A DNA stretch of 64,000 nucleotides from NCBI RefSeq assembly GCF_000702545.1, contig NZ_JNIO01000007.1, positions 1-64,000 of the forward strand. Direction: 5' to 3'. Position 1 is the stretch's first letter, and each line of letters starts with the position of its first letter. The DNA comes from Selenomonas sp. AB3002. Lineage in GTDB: Bacteria > Bacillota > Negativicutes > Selenomonadales > Selenomonadaceae. The position numbers were made by a program, and so were the translations under genes. The notes beneath the pieces are model-generated. The model did no database searches, had not been told where the DNA came from, and saw only the letters and a list, made by a program, of their open reading frames with translations. Below, one piece after another: positions 62,601-64,000 of the stretch.

Positions 62601-64000
62601 TTCCCTGTTTCCGTGACAATATTGTCCTGCACGGAGAAAGCCTTGCCCGAAAAGCTGCTTTCATTCAAGGTAAAGACTGCTGTCCCCGTTGTGTCCGTGA
62701 TGGTTGCTTCGGCCTCCGTCAGGTCGATGCTGATGTCCGGCTCCACTTCACCCGTTACGGTTACTTTTTTGGGTGTTGCGCTGCCGTCGATGGTGATGAC
62801 CGCCCGGTCAGCTTCGACCCGCCGGCCTTCCCCGTCATAGTATTCCTTTTCTTGGATGTCCTTGACAGGATCTATTTCGCTGGAGGTAAAACCCTTTACG
62901 CCGCTGAGTTCTGCGCCGCTTGCCGGGCTTTCCGATTCGTCTGCCGGGTCAAAGCCTCCCGCAGCCGGCTGCATCGTGACGCTGATGGGGGTGTCCCCGT
63001 CACGTTTGTAGATGCGTTTGGTTGTCGCTCCATCCTGAGTCTGGATGACTGTGATCTTGGCTGCATCGGAGCTGAGTTTGTATGTCACAGTGCAGGTATT
63101 GTCACCGGTGGTGAAGGATGCCCCTGCCGGCAGAGCGCTTCCGTCTGCCGCGAGGATGCTGCCCTCCTCCCCGACGGAGATGGGTATGCTGCCGTTGTTG
63201 GTGAGCGTACCAAGGCCGCTTACCTCAATGGCTTCATTCCGGTCAAGGATGACTGCTCCGGCGGTGAGTTTTGCTTTGCCATTATTGTGGTCTACTACAG
63301 TGGCATTTGCCGCTGCCGTATAGGTTGTTCCTCCTACCGTAACTGTTTCACCAGTATCAAGGGTGACTGCTCCTCCCACAAATCCGCTTGTGGCATCGAT
63401 TGTGGCTCCACCTACTGCCGCTTTGTAGGTTGCATTTCCCGCTGCAATAGCCTCTCCCTGGTCGAGAAGAACTGTTCCTGTGATGAGTTTTGCATTGCCA
63501 CTGTTGTAGTCCAGGGTGGCTCCGTTGCTTCCTGCCGTGTAGGTTGTTTCCCCTACCTTCAGAGTTTTGCCCAAATTGAAGGAGACTTCTCCTGCGGTCA
63601 GGTTTGCATTGCCACTGTTATAGTCCAAGGTGGCTCCACTCTCTGTTGCTGTGTAAGTTGCATCTCCTACTTCAACAGCTTCTCCACGGTCAAGGATTAC
63701 TTCTCCGGCGGTGAGTTTTGCCTTGCCACTGTTATAGTCCAGGGTGGCTCCGTTGCTTCCTGCCGTGTAGGTTGTTTCCCCTACCTTCAGAGTTTTGCCC
63801 GAAGTGAAGGAGACCTCTCCTGCGGTCATGTTTGCGTTGCCGCTGTTATAGTCCAGAGTGGCTCCACTCTCTGTTGCTGTGTAAGTTGCATCTCCTACTT
63901 CAACAGCTTCTCCACGGTCAAGGATGACTGCTCCGGCGGTGAGTTTTGCCTTGCCACTGTTGTAGTCCAGGGTGGCTCCGTTGCTTCCTGCCGTGTAGGT
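59654..64000 (-). CDS. Very large repetitive RTX-like exported protein, N-terminus outside the window
   Basis: The frame is open through the right edge (over 1440 codons seen). The N-terminal visible part is made of 38-residue repeats. The middle is Thr/Ser/Gly-rich beta structure (residues like GNGTLTLNGAKVTLTGSGNG). The C-terminal ~550 residues contain RTX/hemolysin-like Gly-rich turns (LMGGAGRDVIFAGEGDSVTG, ILMGGSGKTTLVSGGGDTSL, GGNDVLEGGSGYNELYFGKG) and a C-terminal cap (DGTFSYDRKTGSWQEMK). Cys residues are lacking. This suggests a surface or secreted adhesin using a type I-like pathway with a C-terminal signal. The exporter at 2.8-10 kb is a possible partner but not proven. Confidence 0.85.
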   Translation of the reverse strand, partial: TYTAGSNGATLDYNSGKAKLTAGAVILDRGEAVEVGDATYTATESGATLDYNSGNANMTAGEVSFTSGKTLKVGETTYTAGSNGATLDYNSGKAKLTAGEVILDRGEAVEVGDATYTATESGATLDYNSGNANLTAGEVSFNLGKTLKVGETTYTAGSNGATLDYNSGNAKLITGTVLLDQGEAIAAGNATYKAAVGGATIDATSGFVGGAVTLDTGETVTVGGTTYTAAANATVVDHNNGKAKLTAGAVILDRNEAIEVSGLGTLTNNGSIPISVGEEGSILAADGSALPAGASFTTGDNTCTVTYKLSSDAAKITVIQTQDGATTKRIYKRDGDTPISVTMQPAAGGFDPADESESPASGAELSGVKGFTSSEIDPVKDIQEKEYYDGEGRRVEADRAVITIDGSATPKKVTVTGEVEPDISIDLTEAEATITDTTGTAVFTLNESSFSGKAFSVQDNIVTETGNLLKVLEGSVTTSDSNGNFSTAAGSSVTTTGNGTLTLNGAKVTLTGSGNGVTYTADDTSPNKISTITGLESGEAVTFESTFTGSEVTVDGTEFTAITSRNGITFRNQDGAVEVSLDQKGETVTVDGFTFAVASTSHSGLTVYKDAQGSQVAGLRNGDKVTVTKGDLTTTYTAEDGKLVIGYTDGDAKATTKSYTLGSEKSFTATWDGSAANAPVSTGDAGVSLEPGSATVGGTDLNSVVDGTQLDSHGNVTTDAGKAVATIETTDSSLTYRAKSDSGRHELDIADTNGVDWNIDTSEARGRTQVGTGTSETPVNNAVNVTAGSGSSEVAVYSNADSRITGGDGNLTATVGGSGDHHVTAGSGSKNELKDFGTGENVLTGGSGKNTFESSNENGKLVAGTGKNTFKTTAGFTNKVEGFTYGKDEVAIGAAVTDYSDFHVGEGTINYGGKDSGGEVDVSSGTGTGSAYAVTILDSKGKKTNVGWTGEDGGTLDASSETKPLVLIGSQNGDAKDLLMGGAGRDVIFAGEGDSVTGGAGQNELHLSGSSIAVGFGTAGARDEVTGFKAGFDESEADSILLMDTAVAENLTLSYDGKEAVLKSGGSRMTLGSIAKNNNTNAAELLIGEAKVAAIEKGQTANIKEADYADVYYGTGSAGLNFKEVGDDLIVDLSDTFKFRNIASVTGGAGNTILMGGSGKTTLVSGGGDTSLWGGTGNALLVGAKDARDEFFFFGESGRDTIAGFAAGTEDNSDVLNLFGSAITDIRGTNNGVEISTTENSRVLLQGLKPNDKIQWVSGEAKGVAKIGSGSQANTFTYDEEVTNYFGGDKTDTLKVSGEDHSVWLENLGSSIEIIDASGSTGDNILAGGREAETIKGGKGSTSLWGGAGGNDVLEGGSGYNELYFGKGEGTDLITKSNDGDKVMLYNVKLEDLNPQATGLKDGSMVIALKDGSTLTLQNYDSHGATTFQLADGTFSYDRKTGSWQEMK
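63220..64000 (-). repeat. Tandem 114-bp (38-aa) repeats in two alternating types
   Basis: Units alternate between type A (VILDRGEAVEVGDATYTATE) and type B (VSF..GKTLKVGETTYTAGSN), each ending GATLDYNSG. The higher-order period is therefore 228 bp. At least five clear units plus degenerate ones are seen, continuing past the window edge. Near-identity at DNA level implies recent expansion and possible assembly collapse. Confidence 0.9.

Noticed and set aside
63220-64000. CRISPR-like array
   Set aside because: The repeats are 114 bp, coding, contiguous and in frame with a large protein; there are no unique spacers.

Overview
The window looks like a chromosomal segment of a diderm Firmicute (Negativicutes), most likely a Selenomonadaceae member (Selenomonas-like). 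I infer this from fairly GC-rich coding sequence, Gram-positive-type ribosome binding sites, a parAB pair followed by a DUF4446 gene, and an envelope that uses a TolC-like protein, HlyD adaptors and many signal peptides. No rRNA or tRNA gene was seen.

Layout. 1-1026: the end of an AAA-ATPase-like/PD-(D/E)XK protein, frameshifted near its C-terminus. 1037-14013: a minus-strand export locus. In transcription order it holds a SpoIIE phosphatase with an extracytoplasmic sensor, an HlyD-like adaptor, the three NHLM-type exporter proteins (HlyD, C39-peptidase ABC, ABC) and a TolC gene broken by several frameshifts. An ECF-type sigma factor and a divergent small leader-peptide gene lie next to it. 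14077-17380: M23 peptidase, DUF4446, ParB, ParA. 17446-25510: small secreted or exported proteins, including a double-glycine-leader protein, a PreA-like protein and an exported acetolactate decarboxylase, then a probable type I toxin-antitoxin locus, FluC and a candidate structured RNA. 25.8-39.6 kb: accessory metabolism with many paralogous pairs and decayed copies (alpha/beta hydrolases, Tat-exported FAD oxidoreductases, GH84, VanX-like). 39.8-52.8 kb: DUF4127, HicAB, a VanX-YkuD fusion, zinc-ribbon membrane proteins, a split MetH and an MqsRA module whose toxin has an in-frame stop. 52.8-59.6 kb: an A-T-C NRPS plus MATE exporter bracketed by near-identical double-glycine-leader cassettes. 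59.65 kb to the end: the C-terminal part of a very large repetitive RTX-like protein.

Two features connect these regions. First, four genes encoding proteins with an L-x-x-x-(E/D)LD-x-VA(G/A)G leader share a bipartite promoter, GTAAT-N16-CGTA(T/A)GTATA(G/A), with an exact 16-bp spacer each time. One copy lies between the ECF sigma gene and its divergent neighbour. This suggests a sigma-controlled regulon of leader-peptide proteins exported by the adjacent NHLM/C39 machinery. I consider this the best candidate for an undescribed system. Second, the ParB site TGTTTCACGTGAAACA occurs 13 times exactly and twice with one mismatch between 17.0 and 59.5 kb. Most copies form the apex of an intergenic terminator hairpin, so chromosome-partitioning sites and transcription terminators are combined.

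Decay and duplication are common: TolC frameshifts, stop codons in the NRPS and MqsR genes, and truncated GH84, VanX-like, hydrolase, ankyrin and leader-peptide copies. Indels cluster in the first 2.5 kb, so sequence error must be excluded there.
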